Assembly: GCF_000169175.1 (NCBI RefSeq)
Contig: NZ_AAWS01000001.1
Coordinates: forward strand, 1-64,000
Length of the DNA stretch: 64,000 nucleotides
DNA from: Microscilla marina ATCC 23134
Lineage (GTDB): Bacteria; Bacteroidota; Bacteroidia; Cytophagales; Microscillaceae
Reading direction: 5' to 3'
Both the position numbers and the translations under genes were made by a program. The first letter of the stretch is position 1. The number at the start of each line of letters is the position of its first letter. The notes under the pieces are model-generated. The model saw nothing but the letters and a program-made list of their open reading frames with translations. It did not search any database and had not been told where the DNA came from. Shown one piece after another: positions 1 through 9,073 of the stretch.

Positions 1-192
1 CTTTGTAAGTGATGTTGTGATGTCGTATGGTTTGTAGTATTCTGGGGTGTCGTCCAGTGCTATCACTAGTTGTGAGTTGCCATCGGGTAAAAGTTTTTCG
101 AGGGCACCAGGGGCAGTATAACCCTTGTAATAAATCAGTGATTTTACAAAAGTGTTGAGTGGGGGCGAAGGTTGATAAATTTTCAGATACAT
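1..192 (-). CDS. AraC-type transcriptional regulator, N-terminal part (cut by window edge)
   Basis: Reading down the minus strand from an ATG at 192, 64 codons stay open to the window edge. The opening residues (MYLKIYQPSPPLNTFVKSL, then a tyrosine-rich strand and LLPDGNSQLVIAL) look like the ligand-sensing N-terminal domain (DUF6597-like) that precedes the helix-turn-helix in many Bacteroidota AraC/XylS regulators. The DNA-binding domain would lie outside the window, so the assignment rests on the sensor half only. A MITE-like repeat begins 13 bases upstream of the start codon and may have replaced the native promoter. Confidence 0.55.
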   Translation of the reverse strand, partial: MYLKIYQPSPPLNTFVKSLIYYKGYTAPGALEKLLPDGNSQLVIALDDTPEYYKPYDITTSLTK

Positions 193-204
193 ATTGTAGT
201 TTTA

Positions 205-415
205 CTAAGGAATTGTTCAAAAATAAATTTACACTCTGAGAGGTGATTTTTCGCCTTGATACTTCGTTATTTTTAGCCGTTGGCAGAGCTCGGCACAGCG
301 TAGCTGTAGCCATCAGTTATTGCCCGTAGCGCTGCTATGGGCGCAAAAAATAGCCTCGTCTCAAAACAAAACCTCTACCTCAAGAATAGCAATTTAATTT
401 CTCATCATTCCTAAG
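205..415. repeat. MITE-like repeat, family A, copy 1
   Basis: Noncoding element of about 210 bp bounded by imperfect inverted ends: CTAAGGAATTGTT at 205-217 and ATTCCTAAG at 407-415. The start (AAGGAAT, then AAAATAAATTTACA) and the end match the element at 57408-57605 in the same orientation. Internally it has GC-rich palindromic blocks around CCCGTAGCGCTGCTATGGGC, a block also present in the repeat at 58404-58677. It encodes no protein. It sits directly in front of the AraC-type gene. Confidence 0.6.
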
Positions 416-695
416 GGGTTTACAAACGCCAAACCTCTGATGTTTTTAGGCGAGGTAAAGCATACACTGTATAGTACAAAGCAGTGTCAGGTGTAAAGCC
501 CTTTAGATGCCGATACCTATCAGTTAGGCTGTTCAAAATTAGTGAATTTCTTCCCCAAAAAAGTATTCAAAATCTATAAAAACCACTACATTCAGCTGAT
601 TCCATACCTGTCAGGTTTTCTTGGCGTCGTCTTAAAAACCTCATACATTTGACAATGTTTTGTGAAGGCAAATAAAATTTGTTTTTTTATAAAAA

Positions 696-828
696 GGAAG
701 TAGCACACTGATAAAACCTTAGGGCTTCACCCTGTCTGTCAAGATATGGCTACTTCCTATATTTCCGTATATGTTGGACAGTTCTTTAGGCATCAAGCCT
801 GTGTAATGAAGATAATATCCATACGGAA
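696..828 (+). ncRNA. candidate bridge RNA locus of the IS110-type element
   Basis: Two consecutive stem-loops precede the transposase. Stem 1 pairs GGAAGTAGC (696-704) with GCTACTTCC (749-757) and encloses a small hairpin, AGGG (721-724) with CCCT (730-733). Stem 2 pairs TTCCGTAT (763-770) with ATACGGAA (821-828) and encloses AGGC (788-791) with GCCT (797-800). A noncoding end with two loop-bearing stems is what IS110/IS621 bridge RNAs look like: one loop binds target DNA, the other donor DNA. The pairing is read directly from the sequence; the function is inferred from position. The transposase is broken, so this copy could act only with an enzyme supplied in trans. Confidence 0.45.
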
Positions 829-863
829 TTTCATTAAATAGCAAGATGTAAAATTAACAAATT

Positions 864-1813
864 ATGGCACATTACATAGGTTTTGGTATTGGGAAATTGA
901 CAATTCACTATGCTTATTATAAGAATGGAGAACTTGTTCAAGGGGAGTTGAAGAACCAATTAGATAAAATAGAAGCGTTTATAGCACAACTTCCTTCCGA
1001 CAGTCATGGAGTAATGGAAGCTACTGGTTTGTATCATTTCCCTTTGGCTTATGCTTTACAGGCGCAAGGCTTTATTTTAACAGTAGTTAATCCAGCGGAA
1101 AGGGTATTCTCAATCATTACTTTCTATTAGTAAGACTGATGCCTCTGATGCAGTGATGCTTCAAAGACTTGGTGAAGAGCGCCAGTTAAAGGGTATGATG
1201 CTTCCTGACAAGGATTGGCAAACCCACCGTCATCGTTTACTGAACCTACAGCATTTACAAAATGATATACAGAAGTTAAAAAACCGTATCAGTGAACTAA
1301 GCTTCCATCCCCAGCCTGATGATTTAAGTGTAATGATGATAGAAGACCAACTTGAATTGTTGCAACGTCAGCAAAAACAACTGGAGGAAAAAGTAACACA
1401 GGAATTGCCTCAAAATTATCAAAAGCAACTCGTGTATGGAGTAAGTGTCAAAGGTATTGGTAAAAAAACTGCCACTTTTTTATTACTTTTTACTCAAGGA
1501 CTTTTCTTCTCCCAAGGCGTTGGCTAAATTTATTGGGATTGCCCCTAATATTTACCAATCAGGAAGGCATCAGAAAAGAGGACGTATTTGTAAAAAAGGA
1601 CATCCCCAACTGCGAAGCCTGCTTTATAATTGTGCGAAGTCTGCCAAAAGATATAATAGTGCTTGCAAAGCTTTATACGAAAAACTAAGAGCCAAGGGGA
1701 AACCACACAAAATCGCTATGGTTGCAATAATGCATAAGTTAGTAAGACAGTTTTTTGCCGTGATAAAAAATGAAACCCTTTATCAAGATGATTATCAACT
1801 CAACAAAGGGTAA
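864..1813 (+). pseudogene. IS110-family transposase, frameshifted
   Basis: Three consecutive reading frames together make one IS110-family transposase of about 315 residues. The first (864-1130) carries the RuvC-like DEDD domain start and the EATGLYHFP block. The second continues with SKTDASDAVMLQRLGEER and the linker. The third (to 1813) holds the transposase-20 domain with FIGIAPNIYQSGRHQKRG and GHPQLRSLLYNCA. Shifts are needed near 1100 and near 1490-1510. The first catalytic Asp, expected in the opening strand (IGFDIGK), is a Gly here (IGFGIGK). Two frameshifts plus loss of a catalytic residue make it inactive. Confidence 0.85.
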
Positions 1814-2305
1814 TAACAAATTTTATTTGGAGAAAAATTTGATTTTTAACACAGTTCTTGACAGGTATTTGTCCGTATTTTAGTTGAAAAAAGTTGTTTT
1901 TAAGGTCACTTACACTATATTTTAAGGAGAAAACAGGGAAAATGTGTATCTAAATACCAAAGTAAATTCACCCGAAAAACACCCTCTCCACCTCGGTTGT
2001 GTGTTTTCACCAACCGATCGATACCCCGAAAAACAGCGTTTAAGCGTAGATTCGTGTTGGTCGGTGTGTCACTCGACTAAGGAGAATGACGTTTTTTGAA
2101 AATTGGTTGGGCTCTGAATAAAATAGCCCCATATTGAGTAAATAAATTCGCCATAATAATTAAGGATGGCTTAAAACTTTGGGGCACTTTTTTAAATTTT
2201 GAACAGCCTACCTATCAGTACTATGTCTTGTTTTAGCCATCATTATTTTGCGTGCTCATTATATTAACAATTCTTGTTTAATTTATTAGCGATTTACTTG
2301 TTTTT

Positions 2306-2339
2306 TTTGAGCAAACATTGGCTAAAAGTATTACATTTG
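2306..2339 (+). promoter_or_regulatory. possible Bacteroidota-type promoter of the giant ATPase gene
   Basis: TACATTTG at 2332-2339 matches the TAnnTTTG -7 consensus of the Bacteroidota primary sigma factor. A TTTG at 2306-2309 lies 22 bases upstream, slightly more than the usual 19-21. The start codon is 123 bases downstream. The site lies just outside the transposon right end, so it would survive the insertion. Confidence 0.35.
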
Positions 2340-2462
2340 CATACTGATATTACATCCCAATATATAGGCTTGCCTGTTGCCAAACAAACCACCTAATTTC
2401 GGCTTATTTATTGTCAATGGCAGCTATTTAGAGATTGAATCCACGTAAAACTAACTGTATAC

Positions 2463-5400
2463 ATGAAGATTAAAGATGTTAACCTCTTTAGAGATTGGTA
2501 TAAGAACGAATATAAACTACGAAAAAATGATCAGGCAATCAACCCCGATTTTATTGGCTATCGCCACGATAACACCTTGGGCTTTATAGATTTGGTACAT
2601 GGGGCAGTGCCCGACATTGCCAATTTTTTGAGTACTCCGCTCAAAATTGCTCAAGACGATCAGGCAATCTATGAATTTATCCAGAATGCGGCCGATGCCC
2701 AGTCGTCTTTGTTCAATATATTTTACGATGAATCTTATTTTGTGGCCATCAACAACGGAAAACCCTTTTCCCGCGATGACCTGACCTCGTTATTGAATAT
2801 AGCGGCTTCTACCAAAAAGAGCTGCGAAAAAATCGGTCGTTTTGGCATCGGTTTTAAGCTTGCCTACCGTTTATTGGGCAAAACCACCGGCGCCGAAGAA
2901 ATGATGCGCGACAACAAAGGCCCTGTGGTGTTTAGCTGGTCGAAAACCGAACACATAGAGTCGTTGTTGAAACTAGATGCCGACCAGCTCAAGCAAGGCT
3001 TTGACAAAGGAGACTGGAACGCCGAAGATGCTCCCTGGTTGTTTAAGATTTTATTGACTTGTTTTCCGGTACACCCCGAAGATGCAGGCACGGTAGACTT
3101 GCAAAACAAACAACAGGTACTTTTCCCAAAAGAAGAACTGCTGGAGTATGTAACATTTTTGAAAAAATATGAGCACAAACTCAATTTGAAAGAGTTGGGG
3201 CAAGGCTCCTTGTTTTTTATCAAACTAGGCAATGGCAAATACGATAAATTGTTGCAAAACGAGGCTGGGTTTAAAAAAGGAGTAGAAATATCGCTCAACT
3301 TTTTGAAAAAACTACGCGAAGTAAAAATTGGCGATCACATAGAAATTACCCAACCAGTAGACCTGTCTACATCCAATGTAGAAATCACCATTCCTAAAAC
3401 CGACAAGGCTTACCACAAAATATTTGACCTGGACAAGCAAAAACTTGCCGAAGCCGACGAATACGATTGGTGTGATCTGAAGGTGTTTTTTGGTTATTTG
3501 CCTTACCGCCAATCAGAAGACATTCTGAAAAAAGCCCCCAGTTTTTACAAATACTTTCCGATGAAAACGGAAGTAAACAACTTTAACTTTATTCTGCATT
3601 CCAATTACTTCGACACGGCCACCGACCGCCAGCGAATGGAGAATTACAACGATGCCAACATTCGTTTGTTTGAAACTTTCAGCGAACGACTTACCCAGCA
3701 TTTCGACACGCTCATTCCCACCGATTTTGCCACTTACAAAGATATTTTTCCCAATATATTGCTCAGCGATGAGCCTACCACCGAGCGAACTGCCTGGTTG
3801 AATGCTATTTTGTACCAACCGCTTTTTCAATACATCAAAGAGCACATTCCTACCAAAGAACAACACGCCGTAAACCGCCATAAAGTATTGCTCAAAAACA
3901 CTGAGTTGCCCTTTCACCCGCGCCAGTTTGGGGTAGACAAAGAGTGGTTTTTTTGGGACGAAGTCGAAGACCCACAGGTAGTAGAAGTGGCAATTGAAAA
4001 ATTAGGCTTGACCGCCTGGAACTTTGTTGACTTGTTTCAACAGGGAAGCTTGCCTGCCCTCAACCAATTGATTGGAAACACTCAACTCGAAGAGTACGCC
4101 TTGATTCACGATGAAATAAAGGCGATAGATGAAGACACCTGGACAGCAAATGGGGAGTTTTTATTGAATAAATTTTTGAATATTCAATACTATAAATTCT
4201 CAAACGATCGCTATTACTCGATAAATGCGGTAGCCAATAGCGGCAACTTTATTTTGTTGCCTCAATTGTTGGAACCCATCCGCGGAATATTGATCAAACT
4301 GGGCTTTATGGTGTCTGAACACACCTTTGCTCCCGAAAGTTCGGTGGTAGAAGACACCATTCAGGAACGTATTTCTTACCTTGCCGATCCAACCTTGTTT
4401 TTTGACATGGTCAATGCCAAAACCCAAAACAACCAATTGGCACCCAAAGAGAAGCAACGTTTGTTTGCTACTTTGCTCAATATCGAGGGCATAGAAGTAG
4501 ACCAGTGGAAACAGTTTCAGTTGTTTTGTAATACCGAAGGGCGCATTGTGCCTTTGGGCGAGTTGTTGTCAGCAAGCAAAGAAATCAAGGAAGAATGGCT
4601 GGTTACCCACAAAATAAATGGGGAAGAATATACCCCCGATCTGGAGGAGTTTCTTACGTCGGTGTCTGAAGTATATGCTACCCGTATTTACCCCGATTGG
4701 GAAGACATTGTACAACACCCTGAGGTGATCCAGGATGGGGCGGGTTTTTATGCCAGTGTACAACGTTACTACGAGGCAGACAGTACCGAAGCCGACACCC
4801 TGGCGGCTAAAAAGTGCTTGTATACCATGCAAGGTTTCCAATCGGCCGACTATGTGTTTTTTAATACCGCTTTGCGCGAAATTGGTGAGATGGAATACTC
4901 AAGCCTGCAAATGGCAGTAAGCAAACTGACTAATCTATTAATGCCCGACTATCAGGTATTGCCTTATTTGGGCAATGCGCCGTTTGATGTGCCCAACCAG
5001 GCATTGCCAGGGCAGATTCAAACGACTTACCTTGAGCGCGACGAGGCACAAAACCTGTTGAAATACCTCAACGAAAGCCAGGAAGATTTTTCAAAATTTG
5101 TTGAGCAAAAGTTATTTGTATTCAGCAACGACGAAATGTATTCGTTGGATGAAGTCATCGAAACCGAAAATGCCTTGTTTGTGTTTGACAAGCTGCAAAA
5201 GCACCGCCAGGCATTGCGCGACTTTGATTTTATACTATCTGAAATCAACCTGAGCGAATATGCTCATTTGCAGGAAAGCCTCCAGAGCTATTTGCCTTAC
5301 CTCGAAAACGAACAAATGCTGTTTGATCGGTTTATTCAGGCAAAGCTGGAAACCGATGACCTAAAAGCCAGCCAAAAACACAAGTTGTTTGACCTGGTGA

Positions 5401-8207
5401 AAAGTCTGGAAACTATAGCGCTCGATCACTTGGAGCTGTTTAGCAACCAACACGGCCACATTCAGCCCTTGAGCAGTTTGCTGGCGCCTTCTATAGAGGT
5501 AGCCACTTGGCTGCAGCCGTTCAAGATTCAGCGCGAAGACTATGACGAGGTCTTAGATGAATATTTATTGCAGGATACATCTGAAATCTACCAAAGCCTG
5601 ATTGTACCACATTGGGACAGTATCACCGCGCATGTGTTGTCAGACGAGTTTCCGGTGCAACGTTTTTGTGAACAATTGCAGGGGTATTTTGCCGCAGCAA
5701 AAGAAAAGCTGGGCAATGCTATAGCCACCCTTGAGGCGCAACAATTACCTTACATATATACTGCCGATGGTTTTAAAACCCGTGATGAGGTGTTTTTTCA
5801 TCCTACACTGGGCAAGGTGCAAGACTTTGAAAACCTTCGCGTGCTATTGGGCAAAATGACAGGTTTGCATGTGCCTGAAGCAGAGGTAATGGAAGCCTTG
5901 CAGCCAGTGAGTGCGTTTGAGGTGGCAGAGGCAAACGACTTTGCCGAATACTTGGTCGAAAGCAACGATACTTATACCGAAGAAGAGCTCAAAAGCTGGT
6001 TGGAACTCATGGTGCTTGCCGGGTATCCTTTCTTCGAACAAGCCTACCTGGAGCCCCGTTTTGATAGCTTTACCATTACTCCCCACGACAATGCTTTGTA
6101 TCAGTTTTATACCGAAGATGAGGTGATCGACGATTTGATTGCTTTCAAGGCATCGTTCAAAAAACTACCTGCGCCATTTTATCGCCCCGAACTGGCAGAC
6201 TGTGGACTCATGCAAGATGGCTTGCAGATGTACAAGGAAATATTGCGCCTGAGTGGTTTCGATGTGGCCTTAATGCCTTACGTGTTTGAAGGCGATCTAG
6301 AGATAAAAACAGTGTTTCTTGAACAAATGGAAACCTTGGAATTGGCACAACAACCAGGCGAGCAATATAGTGAAGACTCGCTGGAGTTTCGTTGTTTGCT
6401 CATGGCGCACGAGCTTTATAATGCCGAATTTGATATAGAGGCTTTCCGCGATAAAGTACGCATTGATGGGCAGTACCGCCTGCAAGAGGTAGCGGTACAC
6501 GAAGAGGTATACGAGGGTTTGCCTCTGGCAGCAATATTACCCGAAAGGGCAAAAATGCAAGAAATTGCTGCCCAGCTTACGACCCAGTTGATGGAGTTTC
6601 CGGCAATTGATTTTATTAATGAGGTTATTTTCCGCCCGGAAGCCGCCAACAAAGTGGAGGTATTTGAAGCAATCAAGGCGCAGGAGGATGCCCGAATTAA
6701 GAGTGGCGCACAGCTTGCCTTTTTGATTTTGTACAAACAAGAGGGGGGCGATTTTGTTTTCCACGATTTTACTATTGTGGCAATGGACGAGCAAGTGTAT
6801 GCGGCAGAGTATTTTTATTATACCCACCCGCTGAGTTTTGTGCGAGCCGATGCTACCCTAAAGGCGCACTACCAACCTGTGACCCAATACCTGGCTATAG
6901 ATGCGGCCCGCCCTGCCTATAGGGTCAATCCTACTTTTGTGATTGGTTGTTCGCCCTACTTTGAAGACGGCGAGTTGGTTTGCCCTTCGCTTAAGGAGGA
7001 GTTAGGGCAAGATGAGCGCCGCGATTTTGTCGCTTTTTTGTTTGACCAGTGGCACAAAAACGAAGAAGCGCGCACCGCCATTGCCGAAACCGAGTGGACT
7101 ACAATCAACGATTTGCCCGTGGCTCAGGTGTTGGGCTTTGTACCTGCCCAATTGGTGTTGCAAGAGGGGGTAGTGTCGGGCACCGAAGATATACCTGCGT
7201 ATTTGCAACAATGGCTGGAGGCTGAAGAGGACATCCGGGAAAATAAAGAACTGTTTTTGAAAGACTTGGGAGTAAATACGGGAGACTCGATAGCGGTACA
7301 ACTGCGCAATTTCTTGACGCAAGGTGGAGCATGGGATTTGGAAGAAAAACCTGTCAATGACCTCAACGAAACTTTGTTGGCGGGAGCCCTTGATTTTATG
7401 CAAAAACAAGCCACCGTGTTTGCCGATGAAGCCCGTTTGCAGGTGTTGCACGATATATACCATCAGCTAGACTATGACACTTACTTGGGCAAAGTGCCGA
7501 TGGTGTATGTATACAATTTTAAGAATGAATACACCGAATATATACTACAGCCTAAGGCTGAAAACGATTTTTATTTCAACGAAAACACCCTCAATCATTT
7601 AGAAGGGCAAGACATTACGCTACAACAAGTGTTTAAGGTGCTCAAGGCACAAGGCAAGCCGTTGATGCCGATGGAGGTGTATCCTAAAAAATGGGGTAAG
7701 AAGAGCGCCGAACGCATTCATTTGTCAAGTCCTAAATTAGACGTAGACCAATTGATGCAACGTGCCAACGAATGGGAGGCTGATTATTATAAAAAATGGC
7801 GTGAAACTACTGAGGTAGATCATCGGGTGTTTTTCTATGCCAATACTTTGCCCTATAGTTTGTTTTTCCAGGACGAAGCTTTGTACACCGAAGAGCGCGA
7901 AGAAGGCTCAGTGATTGATGACCAACACCGTTTGTTTATCAGCAAAAAGGGTGCGCAATCGGTAGATGAATTGGTGAAAGAGTTTTTGCCTTCCGGCGAA
8001 TATGTAAGCTTTCTGGAAGCTAAAGCGCAGAGCGGTTCTGTAGTGTCAGTGTCAGCTGGCAATGGAGCCCAGGCGGCTGCCAAAGATGAAGATGCTGCCG
8101 CCAAAAAAGCCATTTCGGACAAACTGGCTCAGTTTATCATCGAGAAAGGTTTGACCGATGACGACATCAGTGATCTGGAGGCGTTTTTGGCGAGTAGGAA
8201 AAAATAG
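2463..8207 (+). CDS. giant sacsin-like protein with N-terminal GHKL ATPase domain (1914 aa)
   Basis: Very large soluble protein. Residues about 60-150 form an Hsp90/sacsin-type GHKL ATP-binding module: N-box EFIQNAADA (from about 71), a G1-like AINNGKPFS where the usual Asp is Asn as in many sacsin-like proteins, and G2 GRFGIGFKLAYRL (from about 126). The rest shows no enzyme motif but has internal repetition: blocks beginning near residues 660 and 970 share a pattern (KHKLFDLVKSLE / KQRLFATLLNIE, then LEEFLTSVSEVY / LDEYLLQDTSEIY). No signal peptide or membrane segment, so cytoplasmic. It ends in an acidic/Ala-rich tail (about 1855-1914). Sacsin-like ATPases act as chaperones in eukaryotes, and bacterial relatives often occur in defence-type loci; which applies here is unknown. 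The gene stands alone, followed by a hairpin terminator. Confidence 0.75.
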   Translation: MKIKDVNLFRDWYKNEYKLRKNDQAINPDFIGYRHDNTLGFIDLVHGAVPDIANFLSTPLKIAQDDQAIYEFIQNAADAQSSLFNIFYDESYFVAINNGKPFSRDDLTSLLNIAASTKKSCEKIGRFGIGFKLAYRLLGKTTGAEEMMRDNKGPVVFSWSKTEHIESLLKLDADQLKQGFDKGDWNAEDAPWLFKILLTCFPVHPEDAGTVDLQNKQQVLFPKEELLEYVTFLKKYEHKLNLKELGQGSLFFIKLGNGKYDKLLQNEAGFKKGVEISLNFLKKLREVKIGDHIEITQPVDLSTSNVEITIPKTDKAYHKIFDLDKQKLAEADEYDWCDLKVFFGYLPYRQSEDILKKAPSFYKYFPMKTEVNNFNFILHSNYFDTATDRQRMENYNDANIRLFETFSERLTQHFDTLIPTDFATYKDIFPNILLSDEPTTERTAWLNAILYQPLFQYIKEHIPTKEQHAVNRHKVLLKNTELPFHPRQFGVDKEWFFWDEVEDPQVVEVAIEKLGLTAWNFVDLFQQGSLPALNQLIGNTQLEEYALIHDEIKAIDEDTWTANGEFLLNKFLNIQYYKFSNDRYYSINAVANSGNFILLPQLLEPIRGILIKLGFMVSEHTFAPESSVVEDTIQERISYLADPTLFFDMVNAKTQNNQLAPKEKQRLFATLLNIEGIEVDQWKQFQLFCNTEGRIVPLGELLSASKEIKEEWLVTHKINGEEYTPDLEEFLTSVSEVYATRIYPDWEDIVQHPEVIQDGAGFYASVQRYYEADSTEADTLAAKKCLYTMQGFQSADYVFFNTALREIGEMEYSSLQMAVSKLTNLLMPDYQVLPYLGNAPFDVPNQALPGQIQTTYLERDEAQNLLKYLNESQEDFSKFVEQKLFVFSNDEMYSLDEVIETENALFVFDKLQKHRQALRDFDFILSEINLSEYAHLQESLQSYLPYLENEQMLFDRFIQAKLETDDLKASQKHKLFDLVKSLETIALDHLELFSNQHGHIQPLSSLLAPSIEVATWLQPFKIQREDYDEVLDEYLLQDTSEIYQSLIVPHWDSITAHVLSDEFPVQRFCEQLQGYFAAAKEKLGNAIATLEAQQLPYIYTADGFKTRDEVFFHPTLGKVQDFENLRVLLGKMTGLHVPEAEVMEALQPVSAFEVAEANDFAEYLVESNDTYTEEELKSWLELMVLAGYPFFEQAYLEPRFDSFTITPHDNALYQFYTEDEVIDDLIAFKASFKKLPAPFYRPELADCGLMQDGLQMYKEILRLSGFDVALMPYVFEGDLEIKTVFLEQMETLELAQQPGEQYSEDSLEFRCLLMAHELYNAEFDIEAFRDKVRIDGQYRLQEVAVHEEVYEGLPLAAILPERAKMQEIAAQLTTQLMEFPAIDFINEVIFRPEAANKVEVFEAIKAQEDARIKSGAQLAFLILYKQEGGDFVFHDFTIVAMDEQVYAAEYFYYTHPLSFVRADATLKAHYQPVTQYLAIDAARPAYRVNPTFVIGCSPYFEDGELVCPSLKEELGQDERRDFVAFLFDQWHKNEEARTAIAETEWTTINDLPVAQVLGFVPAQLVLQEGVVSGTEDIPAYLQQWLEAEEDIRENKELFLKDLGVNTGDSIAVQLRNFLTQGGAWDLEEKPVNDLNETLLAGALDFMQKQATVFADEARLQVLHDIYHQLDYDTYLGKVPMVYVYNFKNEYTEYILQPKAENDFYFNENTLNHLEGQDITLQQVFKVLKAQGKPLMPMEVYPKKWGKKSAERIHLSSPKLDVDQLMQRANEWEADYYKKWRETTEVDHRVFFYANTLPYSLFFQDEALYTEEREEGSVIDDQHRLFISKKGAQSVDELVKEFLPSGEYVSFLEAKAQSGSVVSVSAGNGAQAAAKDEDAAAKKAISDKLAQFIIEKGLTDDDISDLEAFLASRKK

Positions 8208-8235
8208 CGTTTCTTTTAAAAAATGAATTAAAAAC

Positions 8236-8273
8236 AAAACCCCAGTTTGCCGAGAGGTGGGCTGGGGTTTTTT
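8236..8273 (+). terminator. rho-independent terminator after the giant ATPase gene
   Basis: AAAACCCCAG (8236-8245) pairs with CTGGGGTTTT (8262-8271) around a 16-base loop, followed by a short T run. It begins 29 bases after the stop codon at 8207 and is placed correctly for transcription from the plus strand. Confidence 0.75.
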
Positions 8274-8289
8274 AATTACGAATGGATCA

Positions 8290-8447
8290 ATTACGAACCG
8301 ACTGGAAGGAGCTCTGCGAAGCTAATTACGAATGGGCGCGAAGCGATGCTTAAAACTACGGTCTACCGACTCTGGACTAAATTACGAACCGACCGCAGGG
8401 AGCTCTGCGAAGCTAATTACGAATGGGCGCGAAGTGATGCTTAAAAC
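8290..8447. repeat. two tandem copies of a 67-bp dispersed repeat
   Basis: The unit begins ATTACGAACCGAC, continues through GGAGCTCTGCGAAGCTAA and ATTACGAATGGGCGCGAAG, and ends GATGCTTAAAAC. Copies are 8290-8356 and 8381-8447 and differ at a few bases. A shortened relative is at about 23276-23370, between two eCIS genes. A 65-codon open frame across this repeat (8247-8444) only reflects the repeat sequence and is not a gene. Confidence 0.7.
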
Positions 8448-8450
8448 CAA

Positions 8451-8783
8451 AGTACGCTAAGTTTTGGTTGAGCAGGAGGTAGCCAATATTTTGCTGCGCA
8501 AGGAAAGTTGCAAACTTTCCATTATTTAACGAATTAAGTTTGTAAACTTAACCCAGGTGGGAATGGACGCAAGGCGTAGCTTAAAACCAAAGTACACCAA
8601 CACTCGAAACATCGTATCCAAGTCGTTTATGAAGTTTCGGTTGAGCATTGCTCAGGTCACCCTGCGGTAAGACCTTCGCTGGAAGCGGTTATTTAATTAC
8701 GAATTATGAAAATTTCCCTGCTTTGGTCTTAGTGAAATGAGACTAAAGCACGCTAGATTTGCGTAACTCCAGTAAATAATTTA
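8451..8783. other. repeat debris without a gene
   Basis: No gene seen. The stretch contains near-palindromes such as GGAAAGTTGCAAACTTTCC (about 8510) and AAGTTTGTAAACTTAA (about 8535). The same block in the same order occurs near 41970 and 43685, beside the eCIS cargo genes. It looks like accumulated repeat fragments. Confidence 0.5.
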
Positions 8784-8945
8784 TCAAACCCAACAACCCA
8801 TGACTAACCCCACGTCCAAGAAGAGCAATACATGTCCTTCGTATGACAGTGTATGTTTGCCGAATGTTAATTTGCCTTCGTATGTTTTACTTCTTCCTTC
8901 TTCTTCTGTACTTTTTTTACCAAAAGGGTTTTTAAATAATCTCAT
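8784..8945 (-). pseudogene. 53-aa open frame, probable gene fragment
   Basis: Minus-strand frame starting MRLFKNPFGKKSTEEEG, with a hydrophilic N-terminus and then a hydrophobic stretch that may be out of context. On the plus strand inside its 3' part (from about 8800) there is a near copy of the first 20 or so bases of the SUKH-like gene at 9124, including its ATG and the word ACGTCCAAGAA. The region therefore looks like joined fragments of two genes rather than one small gene. I do not recognise the protein. Confidence 0.3.
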
Positions 8946-9073
8946 GTTGGGTTAATTTGTAGTAAATAATGACCTTATTTGATTGTCTATTATGGTGGTT
9001 CTACACTGTTTGTCTAACCATTTGTAAAGGTAGATTACCAAGGAAGTATGCAAGGATATTTATAAAAACAACC

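Larger units (their letters stand above)
669..1829 (+). mobile_element. IS110-type insertion sequence, decayed
   Basis: A transposase gene broken by frameshifts lies between 15-bp perfect inverted sequences, CAAATAAAATTTGTT at 669-683 and its complement at 1815-1829. Classical IS110 elements lack terminal inverted repeats, whereas the IS1111 subgroup has subterminal ones, so these may be subterminal repeats close to the true ends. The structured noncoding stretch lies upstream of the transposase, as in the IS110 subgroup. Exact ends cannot be fixed without an empty site or a second copy. Confidence 0.55.
525..2210. mobile_element. TIR transposon relic with target-site duplication, host of a nested IS110-type element
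   Basis: A perfect 16-bp inverted repeat, TAGGCTGTTCAAAATT at 525-540 and its complement at 2195-2210, is flanked on both sides by the same 9-bp word CCTATCAGT (516-524 and 2211-2219). This is the signature of a DDE-type insertion. IS110-family elements do not make such ends, so the outer element is a separate transposon. Its own sequence is about 144 bp on the left and 381 bp on the right of the nested IS110-like element, and no intact transposase is left. The right arm has a short minus-strand reading frame from about 2152 that I do not recognise. Confidence 0.7.

Noticed and set aside
2864-8237. Many open frames antisense to the giant ATPase gene
   Set aside because: They have no family motifs, overlap a strongly coding frame, and their composition mirrors codon use of the plus strand.
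8247-8444. 65-codon plus-strand frame
   Set aside because: It consists only of two copies of a 67-bp repeat; the repeated peptide reflects the DNA repeat.
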